Below are positions 1 through 9,626 of a stretch of DNA of 64,000 bases, piece by piece. Below the pieces are notes generated by a model, which was given only the letters and a program-made list of their open reading frames with translations, ran no database searches and was not told the origin of the DNA. Position numbers and translations under genes: made by a program. The stretch lies in the NCBI RefSeq assembly GCF_023017165.1, contig NZ_JALKBW010000001.1:3534001-3598000 (forward strand). Reading direction: 5' to 3'. Each line of letters starts with the position of its first letter. The stretch's first letter is position 1. Source of the stretch: Gordonia alkaliphila. GTDB taxonomy: Bacteria; Actinomycetota; Actinomycetes; Mycobacteriales; Mycobacteriaceae.

Positions 1-45
1 TTTGCTGAAAGCGACATTGTGCACGTCAGCTGGTGTCAGCCGCAT
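1..45 (-). CDS. wag31: DivIVA-family polar growth protein Wag31, N-terminal 15 codons only
   Basis: Only the start of the gene is in the window. The reverse complement opens with ATG at 45 and reads MRLTPADVHNVAFSK, the conserved DivIVA N-terminus that binds curved membrane at the poles. An AAAGGGGAT ribosome-binding site lies about 8 bases upstream. In mycolic-acid actinobacteria this coiled-coil protein directs tip growth and wall synthesis. It lies at the distal end of the division cluster, downstream of yggT, as in M. tuberculosis (Rv2145c). The 259 bases between it and yggT presumably hold its own promoter; I see no other gene there. Confidence 0.9.
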   Translation of the reverse strand, partial: MRLTPADVHNVAFSK

Positions 46-304
46 TTCGGTATCCCCTTTAGTCTTCGAGCGTGTCCGTGGAAGCACTCTGGTTCAGGTG
101 TCGGTCACCGACGGCAAGTCGGGTCGCAGTTCTATTAATACCAGTAGCACTGTGTAACTAGCGTGCCATCTTGTCACATCTGGACCAAGTTTGCGTCTCG
201 AGATGCTGCGCTTTCGCAATCAGAAACGGGCATCTCCGCGTTCCTTCGCAATGCGCTGCCGCGCCGCGACGACTGCCGATCCGGCGCCCTGAGCAGTGGT
301 TATC

Positions 305-625
305 TCAGATGACGCCGAGCGCCACCGGGGCCAGTTCCTGCGCGAACCCCTGCGAGACCCGCATCCCGATCGTCACCACGATCAACACCAGGAACAATGA
401 CAAATCGAGTCGCACGGCTCCCAGGTCGATCGGCTTGAGCACGCGGCGGATCGCCTTCAGCGGCGGATCGGTGACGGTGTAGATCACTTCCATCACGATC
501 ACGGCGACGCCGCGGGGCCGCCAGCGGCGGGCCAGCGACTGGACGAACTCGGCCACCAGCCGACCCAGCAGCAGCACCCAGTACAGAAAGAGGATCAGGT
601 AGAGGATCCAGAGGAAAATACCCAC
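305..625 (-). CDS. YggT-family integral membrane protein (Rv2146c-like)
   Basis: This is a 106-residue membrane protein with hydrophobic segments near residues 2-22 and 72-92, joined by a basic loop rich in Arg. This is the YggT/YlmG layout. The family sits beside sepF in many Gram-positive and cyanobacterial division clusters and is linked to envelope or chromosome distribution, but its biochemical role is not settled. It lies 58 bases downstream of sepF on the same strand, so co-transcription is likely. The assignment rests on size, topology and position. Confidence 0.85.
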   Translation of the reverse strand: MGIFLWILYLILFLYWVLLLGRLVAEFVQSLARRWRPRGVAVIVMEVIYTVTDPPLKAIRRVLKPIDLGAVRLDLSLFLVLIVVTIGMRVSQGFAQELAPVALGVI

Positions 626-683
626 GTGTCTACAGTGCCACGAAAGGCGCCGGATTCCTCCGGCGCCTTCGGTGTGCGTCCTC

Positions 684-1472
684 TCAGCTCTGGCTGTGGA
701 AACCGGTCTCGGCGAGGCGGCGACGATCCTCCGGGGTCACCTCGACACCCGCGGGCGACAGCAGGAAGACCTTGGTGGCCACCTTGTCGAACGACCCGCG
801 CAGCGCGAAGACCAGGCCCGCAGCGAAGTCGACCATGCGCTTGGCGTCCTCGTTGTTCATGTCCACCAGGTCCATGATCACCGGGCTGCCACCGCGGAAA
901 CGCTCACCGATGGTGCGCGCCTCCGAGTAGTCGGCCGGTCGCAGGGTGGTGATCCGACTCGCACTCTCGGCGACCACCTCGGCACGCGTTTCGGGCGCGA
1001 GGGCATTGGCGCCGCGCACCGCGCCGACGCTGCGGACCGGTGCGGCGCCGCTGCGCGCGAGCGGCTCGAGCCGGCCGCGAACCGGCGCCGGGCCGCGATC
1101 GAGTTCCACGTGCACCGCGCGCTCGGCGTAGACGCGATCGTCGCCGCGCTGCCCGTAAGCGACCTCGGCGTACTCCACCGCGTAGGGCTCGTCGTCCCGG
1201 AAGGAGTCATCCCGGAAGGAGTCATCCCGGTACGAGTCGTTGCGGTAGGAGTCGTCGCTGTAATGCGGCTCCGGGCGCTCGTCAGCGGCGCGGTAGCGCT
1301 CCATGTACAGGCGCTCACGCGAGCTCATCGCGGGGTCCTCGCGGCGCGGCGCGCCACGGTGGCCGTCCACCGAGTCCATCCGACCACCGGCAGGGTCGGC
1401 GAGGTAGTCGTCTTCGTACTCGCTCGGGGGCACCATGCCGAAATATGCCTTGAACTTCTGCATCGTCGTCAT
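684..1472 (-). CDS. sepF: Cell division protein SepF, membrane anchor of FtsZ
   Basis: This 262-residue protein begins MTTMQKFKAYFGMVP, an amphipathic membrane-targeting helix typical of mycobacterial SepF. It ends with the compact SepF (DUF552) domain at about residues 168-262, including the stretch SPVIMDLVDMNNEDAKRMVD. The middle is a long acidic and Arg-rich linker with a five-residue tandem repeat. SepF tethers FtsZ filaments to the membrane through the FtsZ C-terminal tail, which is present in this window. I chose the ATG at 1472 because GGAAGG lies about 8 bases upstream and the N-terminus then matches the family; an open frame runs 40 codons further up. Confidence 0.93.
   Translation of the reverse strand: MTTMQKFKAYFGMVPPSEYEDDYLADPAGGRMDSVDGHRGAPRREDPAMSSRERLYMERYRAADERPEPHYSDDSYRNDSYRDDSFRDDSFRDDEPYAVEYAEVAYGQRGDDRVYAERAVHVELDRGPAPVRGRLEPLARSGAAPVRSVGAVRGANALAPETRAEVVAESASRITTLRPADYSEARTIGERFRGGSPVIMDLVDMNNEDAKRMVDFAAGLVFALRGSFDKVATKVFLLSPAGVEVTPEDRRRLAETGFHSQS
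1190..1260 (-). repeat. 15-bp tandem repeat inside the sepF linker
   Basis: Four to five copies of a 15-base unit encode DSYRN-DSYRD-DSFRD-DSFRD-DE in the disordered linker of SepF. Adjacent copies differ by one or two bases, which suggests slippage-type expansion followed by drift. Confidence 0.8.
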
Positions 1473-1537
1473 CGACTTGCCTTCCACTGCTGAATGAATG
1501 ATCGGGGTGGTTCTGCTGTGACTGATGTGAATGCTGA

Positions 1538-2275
1538 TTACGGAGAGATTATCGGGCGAGCGCCCATGATCGCGGTTCCGACACGCACACACGTCGATCC
1601 GTACTCGATCGCGGTCTCCAGGTCACCGGACATGCCCGACGACAGTTCGCGCGCCTGCGGGTAGTCGCGGCGAAAGCCTTCGGCGATCGTCTGCGCGTGC
1701 GCCAGGTGCTCGCGCACCTCGCCGTGCAGCGGCGCGATCACCATCAGACCGTCCAGGCTCAACGCACCGTCGCGGGCGACGACCTGCTCGGCCAACCGCC
1801 CCAACTCGTCTACCGGCACTCCCCCGCGGGCGGGATCGCCGTCCAGGCTGACCTGCAGCAGCACCCCCAGAGGCGCGGTCCGCTCGCCCGCGTCGAGAGA
1901 CCGTTCGGCGGCGACGGCCAGCGCCTGGGCCAGTTCCGGCGAATCCACCGACTGCACACGCCGCGCCCAACGCGCCACCGTCTTGGCCTTCTTGCGCTGG
2001 GCCGAACCGATCATGTCGACGTCGAAGACGGCGTCCGGCAGCTCGGCGCGCACCTGCGCCACCTTGCGTCCCGCCTCGGGTTCGCGGGATTCGCCGAACT
2101 CGGTGGCGCCCAGCTCCACCAGGCAGGCGAGATCGGCGGCCGGGAAGAACTTGGTCACCACCATCAGGCGGGCGCTGCCCGGCTCGCGGCCGACCGCGAG
2201 CTCGGCGCGCGCCACCCGCTCGCGCGCCGCGGCCAGCGAGGCCGCCAGTTCGGCGCGTCGTGAGTCGACACTCAC
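1538..2275 (-). CDS. YggS-type PLP-binding protein (pyridoxal phosphate homeostasis)
   Basis: A 245-residue protein of the YggS/PROSC family with a single alanine-racemase-like TIM barrel. The PLP lysine is in VVTKFFP near residue 40, and the C-terminal phosphate-binding part is MSGDLETAIEYGSTCVRVGT. These proteins buffer pyridoxal phosphate and have no known catalytic activity. The GTG start at 2275 overlaps the pgeF stop by 4 bases (GTGA), so translation is coupled. Longer readings upstream run out of frame through pgeF and are not real. Confidence 0.9.
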   Translation of the reverse strand: MSVDSRRAELAASLAAARERVARAELAVGREPGSARLMVVTKFFPAADLACLVELGATEFGESREPEAGRKVAQVRAELPDAVFDVDMIGSAQRKKAKTVARWARRVQSVDSPELAQALAVAAERSLDAGERTAPLGVLLQVSLDGDPARGGVPVDELGRLAEQVVARDGALSLDGLMVIAPLHGEVREHLAHAQTIAEGFRRDYPQARELSSGMSGDLETAIEYGSTCVRVGTAIMGARPIISP

Positions 2276-3015
2276 GGCGTGGATCCCGTCGGGTCCATCC
2301 AGATCACCGAGGCGATGCGTCCGGTGGGCGCCCCGCGGCGATGACTGAACAGACTCGGATCGCCGATGGTGCAGCGCTCGTCCAGCGCGATCGAGGTGAC
2401 TCCGGCGGCCCGCAGCTGCCGGTCGATGCCGGCCCGCAGGTCCAGACCCGCGGTGCCCTTCGCGGTACGGCAGGCGCTGCCGGGCAGATGCTTCTCCACG
2501 TCGCGCGCCATCTCCGCGGGCACCTCGTAGCGGGCGCCGGAGGCCGCCGGCCCCAGCAGCACGCCGATCCGCTCGGGCCGCGCGCCGAGTTCGGTCATGG
2601 TGGCGAGCACCTCCGGCACGATCCCGATGCGGGCACCCACCCGACCGGCGTGCACCGCCGCGATCACCCCGGCCTCGTCGTCGCTGAGCAGCAGCGGGAC
2701 GCAGTCGGCGGTGAGCACGGCCAGCGCCAGGCCCGGCGTGCGGGTAACGAGGGCGTCGGTCACCGGAACCGGCTCGGTCACCGGACCGTCGACCACCGTC
2801 ACGGTGCGGCCGTGGATCTGCTCCATCCACACCACGTGATCGGGCGCCAACCCGATCTCCCGGGCCAACCGCTCGCGGTTGGCGGCGACCGCAGCCGGGT
2901 CGTCGCCCACGTGGTCGCCGAGGTTGAACGAATCGTACGGGGCGCGGGACACGCCACCGGCGCGCGTGGTCACCACGCGCCGCACCCGAGGTGCGGTCAC
3001 CGGCGAGCCCGTCAC
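2272..3015 (-). CDS. pgeF: Peptidoglycan editing factor PgeF (YfiH/laccase-domain family)
   Basis: A 247-residue protein of the multicopper-oxidase-like YfiH family. Family landmarks are the [10 protein letters not shown] segment near residue 31, TADCVPLLL and the metal-site motif AAVHAGR. The usual HAGWRG is changed to HAGRVG. E. coli PgeF removes wrongly incorporated L-Ser from muropeptide precursors, and related enzymes act on purine nucleosides. The gene overlaps both ftsZ (ATGA at 3012-3015) and yggS, so it is part of the division operon. Confidence 0.88.
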   Translation of the reverse strand: MTGSPVTAPRVRRVVTTRAGGVSRAPYDSFNLGDHVGDDPAAVAANRERLAREIGLAPDHVVWMEQIHGRTVTVVDGPVTEPVPVTDALVTRTPGLALAVLTADCVPLLLSDDEAGVIAAVHAGRVGARIGIVPEVLATMTELGARPERIGVLLGPAASGARYEVPAEMARDVEKHLPGSACRTAKGTAGLDLRAGIDRQLRAAGVTSIALDERCTIGDPSLFSHRRGAPTGRIASVIWMDPTGSTP

Positions 3016-4181
3016 TTCATGAAGTCGGGGACGTCGACCTCGTCGTCGTCCAACCGGACCGTGTTGCGACGCGGCGGAGTCTGCGCGAACGGATCGCCCC
3101 CGGCGACCGGCTTGCTGCCGAACAGGGGGTCGCCTGCCGGCGGCGTCGAGACCTGGCCGGACTGCGCCGACTCCACGGTGCCGGGCGCCTTGGCGGCCGT
3201 CGTAGCGGCCGGGTTCTCCACGCGCTTGCGCGGTGCACCGCCGTCGAAGCCCGCCGCGATCACCGTGACGCGGACCTCGTCGCCGAGGTTGTCGTCGATC
3301 ACGGTGCCGAAGATGATGTTCGCGTCCTCGTGCGCGGCCTCCTGTACCTGGGTCGCCGCGTTGTTGATCTCGAACAGGCCCAGGTCGGAGCCACCGGCGA
3401 TGGACAGCAGCACGCCGCGCGCGCCTTCCATCGATGCTTCCAGCAGCGGCGAGTTGATGGCGATCTCGGCGGCCTTGCGCGCCCGGTCTTCACCGCGCGC
3501 GGCACCGATACCCATCAGCGCACTGCCGGCGTCGCTCATCACGCCCTTGACGTCGGCGAAGTCGACGTTGATCAGGCCCGGGGTGGTGATCAGGTCGGTG
3601 ATGCCCTGCACACCGTTGAGCAGCACCTCGTCGGCGCTGCGGAAGGCGTCCATCAGGCTGACCTGCGAATCGCCGAGCTGCAGCAGCCGGTCGTTCGGGA
3701 TCACGATCAGGGTGTCGCACGACTCGCGGAGCGCTGCGATGCCCTCGTCGGCCTGGTTGCCGCGGCGCTTGCCCTCGAAGGAGAACGGGCGGGTCACCAC
3801 ACCGACGGTCAGTGCGCCGAGTTTGCGCGCGATCGCGGCCACCACCGGCGCACCGCCGGTGCCGGTGCCGCCGCCCTCGCCCGCGGTCACGAAGACCATG
3901 TCGGCGCCCTGCAGCAGATCCTCGATCTCGTCGCGCGCGTCCTCGGCGGCCTTGCGGCCGACCTCGGGATTCGCGCCGGCGCCCAGGCCGCGGGTCGATT
4001 CGCGGCCGATGTCGAGCTTGACGTCGGCATCGCTGATCAACAATGCCTGCGCATCGGTGTTGATCGCGATGAACTCGACACCCTTGAGGCCCTGTTCGAT
4101 CATGCGGTTGACAGCATTCACGCCGCCACCGCCGATGCCGACGACCTTGATGACGGCGAGGTAGTTATGAGGTGGCGTCAT
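3012..4181 (-). CDS. ftsZ: Cell division GTPase FtsZ
   Basis: A 389-residue tubulin homologue that polymerises into the Z ring. The GTP-binding signature GGGTGTGG is at residues 103-110. The synergy-loop part [12 protein letters not shown] lies near residue 205, and the conserved C-terminal tail [11 protein letters not shown], which docks SepF and FtsW, is intact. I chose the ATG at 4181 ([15 protein letters not shown]) because AGGAAGG sits 7 bases upstream; an upstream in-frame start adds 8 poorly fitting residues. A 165-base gap separates it from ftsQ, so it probably has its own promoter as well as read-through. Confidence 0.97.
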   Translation of the reverse strand: MTPPHNYLAVIKVVGIGGGGVNAVNRMIEQGLKGVEFIAINTDAQALLISDADVKLDIGRESTRGLGAGANPEVGRKAAEDARDEIEDLLQGADMVFVTAGEGGGTGTGGAPVVAAIARKLGALTVGVVTRPFSFEGKRRGNQADEGIAALRESCDTLIVIPNDRLLQLGDSQVSLMDAFRSADEVLLNGVQGITDLITTPGLINVDFADVKGVMSDAGSALMGIGAARGEDRARKAAEIAINSPLLEASMEGARGVLLSIAGGSDLGLFEINNAATQVQEAAHEDANIIFGTVIDDNLGDEVRVTVIAAGFDGGAPRKRVENPAATTAAKAPGTVESAQSGQVSTPPAGDPLFGSKPVAGGDPFAQTPPRRNTVRLDDDEVDVPDFMK

Positions 4182-4204
4182 GATTGCCTTCCTGCTCTGA
4201 ATCA

Positions 4205-4242
4205 AACCCTAAAGCTCAACCAAAGGGTTATAGTTATGTCAA
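4205..4242 (-). promoter_or_regulatory. Candidate ftsZ promoter and leader inverted repeat
   Basis: On the minus strand upstream of ftsZ there is TTGACA (4242-4237), then TATAAC (4232-4227), then an imperfect inverted repeat AACCCT...AGGGTT at 4205-4232. The two hexamers are too close to form one standard promoter, so they may belong to different start sites. The stretch is visibly more AT-rich than its surroundings. No start site can be proved from sequence. Confidence 0.35.
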
Positions 4243-4346
4243 GTACCGGTCTGAAAAGAGACCGTATTGACCTCGTCGGCCGCGTGCCAGGAGGCGCGCC
4301 GCGTGTCGGGAGAGTTTTTCTTTTTCCACCCGGTCCGTGGGCCGCG

Positions 4347-5135
4347 TCAGCTCACCGCGGGATAGTCCGGGCTGGACACGTTGAACGTCTTGGCGGGCAG
4401 TTTCAGCACGTGCTTGAGGGCTTCGGCCTTGTCCTCCCCGCGCTCGGCGTTCCCCCACACCACGGTGCGATCCTTGGTCAGGTGCAGGGTGAGGTCGGCG
4501 GGCGACGACGCCGAGACCGACTGCACCTGACGGCGCAACCAGTCCGGCAGGCCGGACACCATCTTCACCGCCGCCACCGTGGTCGGGTCCTGCGGGCCCG
4601 GTCGCGACACCTCCAGCACCGGAAGGTCCCGGTAGACCGCCGTGCCGGCGGCCGCGGTGCCCATCGCCTCCGCCGAATCGAACTCGAGGTAGACCACGCC
4701 GAGATCATCCATCACGCCGACCTTGCCGTCGGCCGACTCGATCAGCATCAGCGGGCGCCGCTCCACGACGTCGATCGCGATGGTCGACGGATAGCTGCGG
4801 TCCACCCGTGCGCTCGCAATCCCCGGGATCCGTGCGATGCGCTCGGCGATGATCGAGGTGTCCACCTGCAGCAGCGGGCGCCCGACGGGCACCTCCGCCA
4901 CCGCGAGCACCTCCGCGGTCGGCACCGTTCCGCTTCCGGACACGGTCACCTCGCGCACCGACATCAGCGGCGAGAAGTAGGCCACCGCCACCAGCCCGGC
5001 CACCACCGCCACTGCGGCGGTCGCACCGAGCAGTCGCCACAGCCGCCGTCGACCGACCCGCCGCAGTTCCAGCTGCTCGCTGTCGACGGTCCCCCGGCGC
5101 CGCGACGCCGGGGTCTCGAGTCTGCGCTCGCTCAC
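4347..5135 (-). CDS. ftsQ: Cell division protein FtsQ (POTRA domain)
   Basis: A 262-residue bitopic membrane protein. A basic cytoplasmic N-terminus of about 33 residues precedes one transmembrane helix (about 35-55, LLGATAAVAVVAGLVAVAYF). The POTRA domain follows, with the typical VREVTVSGSGTVPTAEVL start and RIPGIASARVDRSYPSTI. It links FtsL/FtsB to the divisome. The GTG start at 5135 overlaps the murC stop by 4 bases. Confidence 0.93.
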   Translation of the reverse strand: MSERRLETPASRRRGTVDSEQLELRRVGRRRLWRLLGATAAVAVVAGLVAVAYFSPLMSVREVTVSGSGTVPTAEVLAVAEVPVGRPLLQVDTSIIAERIARIPGIASARVDRSYPSTIAIDVVERRPLMLIESADGKVGVMDDLGVVYLEFDSAEAMGTAAAGTAVYRDLPVLEVSRPGPQDPTTVAAVKMVSGLPDWLRRQVQSVSASSPADLTLHLTKDRTVVWGNAERGEDKAEALKHVLKLPAKTFNVSSPDYPAVS

Positions 5136-6600
5136 GAATCCAGGGCCGCCAGAATGAACGGGGCCTGCATGGTGATGTCGCCCGCACCGATGGTCAGCAC
5201 CAGGTCGCCGACGCGCGCCCGCGCCGACACCGCGGCAGGCAGGTCGCTCACCGCGTCGACGAAGACGGCGGGCACGGTCACGGCGTCGGAGATGAGACGG
5301 CCGGTGACGCCCGGCCGCGGCTCCTCGCGCGCTCCGTAGACGTCGGCGACGATCACCTCGTCGGCCAGGCTCAGCGCCTGCGCGAACTGCGCCGCGAACT
5401 CCTCGGTGCGCGAATACAGGTGCGGCTGGAACACGGCGAGCACGCGGCCACCGGTCTCCTCGACCACTCCGCGGGCCGCGGTCAGCACGGCGCGCACCTC
5501 GGTCGGATGGTGGGCGTAGTCGTCGTACACGCGCACTCCGGCGGCGGTGCCGCGATTCTCGAAGCGGCGGTGGACGCCGCCGAAACCGTCGATCCCTCGA
5601 TCACCACGGCCGGGTCGAGGTGCGGGGCGACGGCCAATGCACCCAGCAGCGCGGCGATCGCGTTGAGCGCCATGTGTTCGCCGGGCAGCGTCACGGTCAT
5701 GCCGACCTCCGCGGCCTCCGCCACGAGGGGCGCGCCCAGCTCCAGCCGCACGCTACTGCCGGTACCGCGCGCGGAACGCTCGATCAGGCGGCCGGTCAGC
5801 GGCACCGACGGCGCCAGGTCGCGGTGGCTGCCGGTGCCGTAGCCGATCACCCACACGCCCGCCTGCGCGAGTTGCTCGGCACACCGGCCGGCCAGCGCGG
5901 CCGCACCCGGATCGTCGAGGCACACCACGAGCGTGCCGCCCGGGCGGATCAGCGCCGCGAAGTCGTCGAACACCTGCACGTAGGCGGCTTCGGAGCCGAA
6001 GAAATCCAGGTGATCGGCCTCGATGTTGGTCACCACCACCACGTCGGGGCGGTACTGCAGCAGCGAGCCGTCGCTCTCGTCGGCCTCGGCGACGAAGACC
6101 TCGCCGCTGCCGTGGTGCGCGTTGGTGCCCGATTCGTTCAGTTCGCCGCCGATCGCGAACGACGGATCGGCACCGCTGTGCTGCAGTGCCACCACCGCCA
6201 TCGACGTGGTCGACGTCTTGCCGTGCGTGCCGCTGATCAGCAGCGTCCGGTGCCCCTCCATCAGCTCGGCCAGCAGCTGCGGTCGGTACAGCACCGGAAT
6301 GCCGCGGCGGCGGGCCTCCACCAGTTCGGGATTGTCCTGCGGGATCGCGGCATGCGTGGTCACCACCACCGTCGGGCCGCCCTCGAGCAGGTCGAGCGCA
6401 GCACCGTCGTGCCCGATGTTCACGTGCGCGCCGCGGGCGCGCAGGGCCACCACACCCCGGCTCTCGCGGGCGTCGGAGCCGGACACCTGGCCGCCGCGGG
6501 ACAGCAGGATGCGGGCCAGCCCAGACATCCCGGCACCGCCGATGCCGACCATGTGCACGCGGTGCAGGGCCGACGGCAGATCGGTGTCGAGGGCGGTCAT
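5132..6600 (-). CDS. murC: UDP-N-acetylmuramate-L-alanine ligase MurC, interrupted by one frameshift
   Basis: MurC adds L-Ala to UDP-MurNAc. The first part, from ATG at 6600, has the nucleotide-sugar motif [15 protein letters not shown] and the ATP loop GTHGKTST at residues 124-131. The frame breaks near position 5594, in the codons after DPAVVIEG. The remainder, starting [12 protein letters not shown] and continuing [11 protein letters not shown] to stop at 5132, is in another frame. The total length is one base short of 490 codons, the normal MurC size, so a single base (likely a G in a short G run) is missing. It overlaps murG and ftsQ by 4 bases each. As written, the protein would end in about 40 wrong residues. 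Confidence 0.9.
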
Positions 6601-7757
6601 CGTCGTGCCCCCTGGTCCTGGGCGGCCCGGAACCGGGCCGCCGCGGCCAGCGCGGCCGCAGCCACGGTCTCGGCGGCATCGCGGTGACCGGTCTGCGCTC
6701 CGGCGGCGGCCATCGCGGCGAGCCGATCCGGGTCGCCGAGCAGCGCGGGGACCTCGCGGGCCACGTAGTCGGCGGTCATGTCGGCGTCGTCGACGAGCAC
6801 AGCGGCGCCCGCCTCGACCACCGGGAGGGCGTTGAGTCGTTGTTCGCCGTTGCCGTGCGGCAGCGGCACGTAGATCGCAGGCAGAGCGGCCGCGGTCACC
6901 TCGGCGACGGTCATCGCGCCGGAGCGGCAGATCACAAGATCGGCCGCGGCGTAGGCCAGGTCCATGCGATCGACGTACGGCAGCGGCACGTAGGCGGGCG
7001 CACCGGTCGGCGAGACCGGGTCCACGGTGTTGTTCTTGCCGTGCGCGTGCAGCACGCCGATACCGGCGGCGCCGAGCGCTTCGGCCGCCCCGGCGACCGC
7101 CGCGTTGATCTGCTGGGCGCCCTGCGAACCGCCGAAGACCAGCAGGGTCGGCGCCTCCGGGTCGAGCCCGAAGAATTCACGGGCCGCGGCGCGCGTCCCG
7201 GCGCGATCCAGGTCGGCGATGGTGGCGCGCACCGGCATGCCGACCACCTCGGCCCCGGGGATGCCGCAGTCGGGCACCGCGGCGAGAACGCGATCGGCCA
7301 GGCGCGCGCCGACCTTGTTGGCGATGCCGGCGCTCGCGTTGGCTTCGTGAATGAGGATCGGCACGCGACGACCGGCGGCCAGGCGGCCACGGGCGGCGAA
7401 ATACGCGGGCAACGCCACGTAGCCGCCGAAACCGATCACCACGTCGGCGTCCACCGCGCGCAGCACCTTGCGGGTGGCCGCGACCGCGCGGTTGAGGCGG
7501 TAGGGCGTCGCCAGCAGGTCCTTGCCGGGCTTGCGCGGCAGCGGGGCCGGCGGAATCAGCTCGAGCGGATAGCCGCGCGCGGGCACCAGCTCCGTCTCCA
7601 ACCCCTTGGACGTACCCAGGGCGGTGACGCGGGCCGACGGATCCAGCCGTCGCACGGCATCGGCGACGGCCAGCGCCGGCTCGATGTGTCCCGCGGTGCC
7701 GCCGCCGGCGACCACCACGGAAAGACCGCTTCGGGCCGACTGAGAATTACTGCTCAC
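6597..7757 (-). CDS. murG: MurG, lipid II synthesis GlcNAc transferase
   Basis: A 386-residue GT28 enzyme that adds GlcNAc to lipid I at the inner face of the membrane. The donor and acceptor signature [10 protein letters not shown] is at residues 18-27, and the C-terminal domain has [11 protein letters not shown] and [13 protein letters not shown]. The GTG start (7757) overlaps the ftsW stop, and its own stop overlaps the murC start, so it lies in a tightly coupled ftsW-murG-murC-ftsQ string. Confidence 0.95.
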   Translation of the reverse strand: MSSNSQSARSGLSVVVAGGGTAGHIEPALAVADAVRRLDPSARVTALGTSKGLETELVPARGYPLELIPPAPLPRKPGKDLLATPYRLNRAVAATRKVLRAVDADVVIGFGGYVALPAYFAARGRLAAGRRVPILIHEANASAGIANKVGARLADRVLAAVPDCGIPGAEVVGMPVRATIADLDRAGTRAAAREFFGLDPEAPTLLVFGGSQGAQQINAAVAGAAEALGAAGIGVLHAHGKNNTVDPVSPTGAPAYVPLPYVDRMDLAYAAADLVICRSGAMTVAEVTAAALPAIYVPLPHGNGEQRLNALPVVEAGAAVLVDDADMTADYVAREVPALLGDPDRLAAMAAAGAQTGHRDAAETVAAAALAAAARFRAAQDQGARR

Positions 7758-9529
7758 CGCTGCCTGTACTCCGTTCGACGCGGCGAGTCGGCTGCCGGAT
7801 AGCGCGGGGCGTACCGGCGCGGATCGGTTCGAACCCGGTTGCTCGCCTGCCTTGGAGGATAGTGGATCTCGTCCGAGTGCTGCGCGGCCGACCTCATCGG
7901 CCGGACCCGCTCCCGCGGTGCCGAGCGCACCCGATCGCCGGGCCCCGGGCGCACGCGCTGACTCGGTCCCTGCCGACGATTCCCGCGGGGCTCGGGCGCC
8001 CGCCCGGCGCTGCGTCGTCGATCCAGACGATCCTGCACCTGATCCACCAGCCGCTGCCGGTAGGGCGCAGGCGGCGGCAGGTGCAGCAGCCGGGACAGAC
8101 CGTGCGACTTGCTACCGGACAGGGCCGCCACCGCGTCCGGCTCATGACGGGCCGCGCTGGCGAGCAGGCCGAGCATGGTGAGCATGGTCAACATCGACGT
8201 ACCGCCCTGCGACATGAGCGGCAACTGGATACCGGTCACCGGAAGCAGGCCCACCACGTAGCCGACGTTGATGAACATCTGCGTGGTGATCAGCACCGTG
8301 ATGGTGGCCGTCAGCAGCCGCAGGAAGGGATCGGCCGAGCGTCGCGCGATCCGCATGCCGACCCAACCGAGCAGCAGGAACAGGCCGACGACGATCATGC
8401 CGCCGACCAGACCGGTCTCCTCCACCAGGATGGCGAAGATGAAGTCGTTGTGCGCGTTGGGCAGGTAGCTCCACTTGGCGGTGCTCTGTCCCAGGCCGAC
8501 GCCGAAGATGCCGCCGTTGGCCAGCGCGTAGGTCGCCTGCAACGCCTGGTAGCCGCCGCCCAGCGGATCGTCGTTGGAGCCGAGGAAGCTGAACACGCGC
8601 GCGGCACGGTAATCCGCGCTCAGCGCCGCGATCGCCGCGCTCACGACGACGAAACCGACGAACCCGGCGAAGACCGAGGCCGACAGCCCGCCGAACCACA
8701 GCAGCGCACCGGTGATCACCAGCACGATGACCGTGGTCGACAGGTTCGGCTCGGCGATGATGAGGACGCACATGATGAAAGCCACCGGCAGCAACGGCAC
8801 CAGCAGTTCCTTGGTCCCGGCACCCGTGGTCCGCCGCGACGCCAGGACGTGGGCGCCCCAGATGCACAGCGCCAACTTCGCGAGTTCGGACGGCTGGATG
8901 GAGACGCCGCCGACCTCGAACCAGCGACGCGCGCCGTCGACCTTGACGCCCAGGCTGGGCACCAGCACCAGCACCAGCAGCGCGAGGCTCACGACCATGC
9001 CGAGCGCGGCGAAGCGCCGGAAGAAGCGGAACGGCAGGTGCAGCACCGTGTAGAAGGCGATCCAGCCGAGCACGGCGAAGCCGGCCTGCGTGGCGAAGGC
9101 GCCGTACGACGATTGATTCTCGGCGTAGCCTTCGACCGACGACGCCGACTGCACCATGATCAGGCCGCACACCGTCAACACCAGCGACAGTGAGACCACC
9201 AGGTGGAATGAAGTGAGCGGGCGCGCCATGAGCGTGCGCACGCCTTCGCGCGCGGTGGACAGCCAGGCGCGCACGTCGATGGACGGTCGCCCCAGCGTCA
9301 ACGCGAGAGCCGGATTCGACGAGTCCGCGGTATTCTCCGCGGCCTTCTCGGCGGCCTTCGCCCCCGCGGAGGTCTTCGTTCGGCCCACGGCCGTGGAATC
9401 GGTGTCGACCTCGGCATCCGGCTGCGCCTCGGCGTCGTCGTCCACCTGGGCCGGGTCTGGCGCATCGACCGGCGTCGTTTCCGACGACTCGCGCTTGACG
9501 CGCCGCGCAGTGCGAGGAGGAACAGTCAC
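7754..9529 (-). CDS. ftsW: FtsW, SEDS-family septal peptidoglycan polymerase
   Basis: A 591-residue SEDS protein with about ten transmembrane helices between residues 125 and 475. The family stretch [18 protein letters not shown] is present. It is longer than most FtsW proteins: about 110 acidic and Ala-rich cytoplasmic residues precede the first helix, and about 110 Arg/Pro-rich residues follow the last. It works with FtsI, also encoded here. The GTG start at 9529 is only 97 bases after mraY, where murD normally lies. Confidence 0.94.
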   Translation of the reverse strand: MTVPPRTARRVKRESSETTPVDAPDPAQVDDDAEAQPDAEVDTDSTAVGRTKTSAGAKAAEKAAENTADSSNPALALTLGRPSIDVRAWLSTAREGVRTLMARPLTSFHLVVSLSLVLTVCGLIMVQSASSVEGYAENQSSYGAFATQAGFAVLGWIAFYTVLHLPFRFFRRFAALGMVVSLALLVLVLVPSLGVKVDGARRWFEVGGVSIQPSELAKLALCIWGAHVLASRRTTGAGTKELLVPLLPVAFIMCVLIIAEPNLSTTVIVLVITGALLWFGGLSASVFAGFVGFVVVSAAIAALSADYRAARVFSFLGSNDDPLGGGYQALQATYALANGGIFGVGLGQSTAKWSYLPNAHNDFIFAILVEETGLVGGMIVVGLFLLLGWVGMRIARRSADPFLRLLTATITVLITTQMFINVGYVVGLLPVTGIQLPLMSQGGTSMLTMLTMLGLLASAARHEPDAVAALSGSKSHGLSRLLHLPPPAPYRQRLVDQVQDRLDRRRSAGRAPEPRGNRRQGPSQRVRPGPGDRVRSAPRERVRPMRSAAQHSDEIHYPPRQASNRVRTDPRRYAPRYPAADSPRRTEYRQR

Positions 9530-9626
9530 CGGACCATCGTCCCCTGTGAAGGCTGTGACTGCTGGGACCTATGGGGCGTGTCGCGCGAACCGATCCGCAA
9601 TCGGTGGCCGCGCGGCGTCGGCACCG
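9530..9626. other. mraY-ftsW junction lacking murD
   Basis: In M. tuberculosis and most relatives murD sits between mraY and ftsW. Here only 97 bases separate the mraY stop from the ftsW start. I read all frames and found no MurD motif (no GTNGKTT loop) or remnant. MurD is essential, so a copy must exist elsewhere or the assembly has lost it. Confidence 0.8.

Noticed and set aside
2991..5339. Very long open frame (782 codons) on the plus strand opposite ftsZ and ftsQ
   Set aside because: It is a shadow frame in high-GC DNA, rich in Arg, His and Gly with no domain, and lies antisense to two certain genes.
7862..9193. 443-codon plus-strand frame opposite ftsW
   Set aside because: It is low in hydrophobic residues, rich in Gln/Arg/His, and complementary to FtsW helices; there is no ribosome-binding site.
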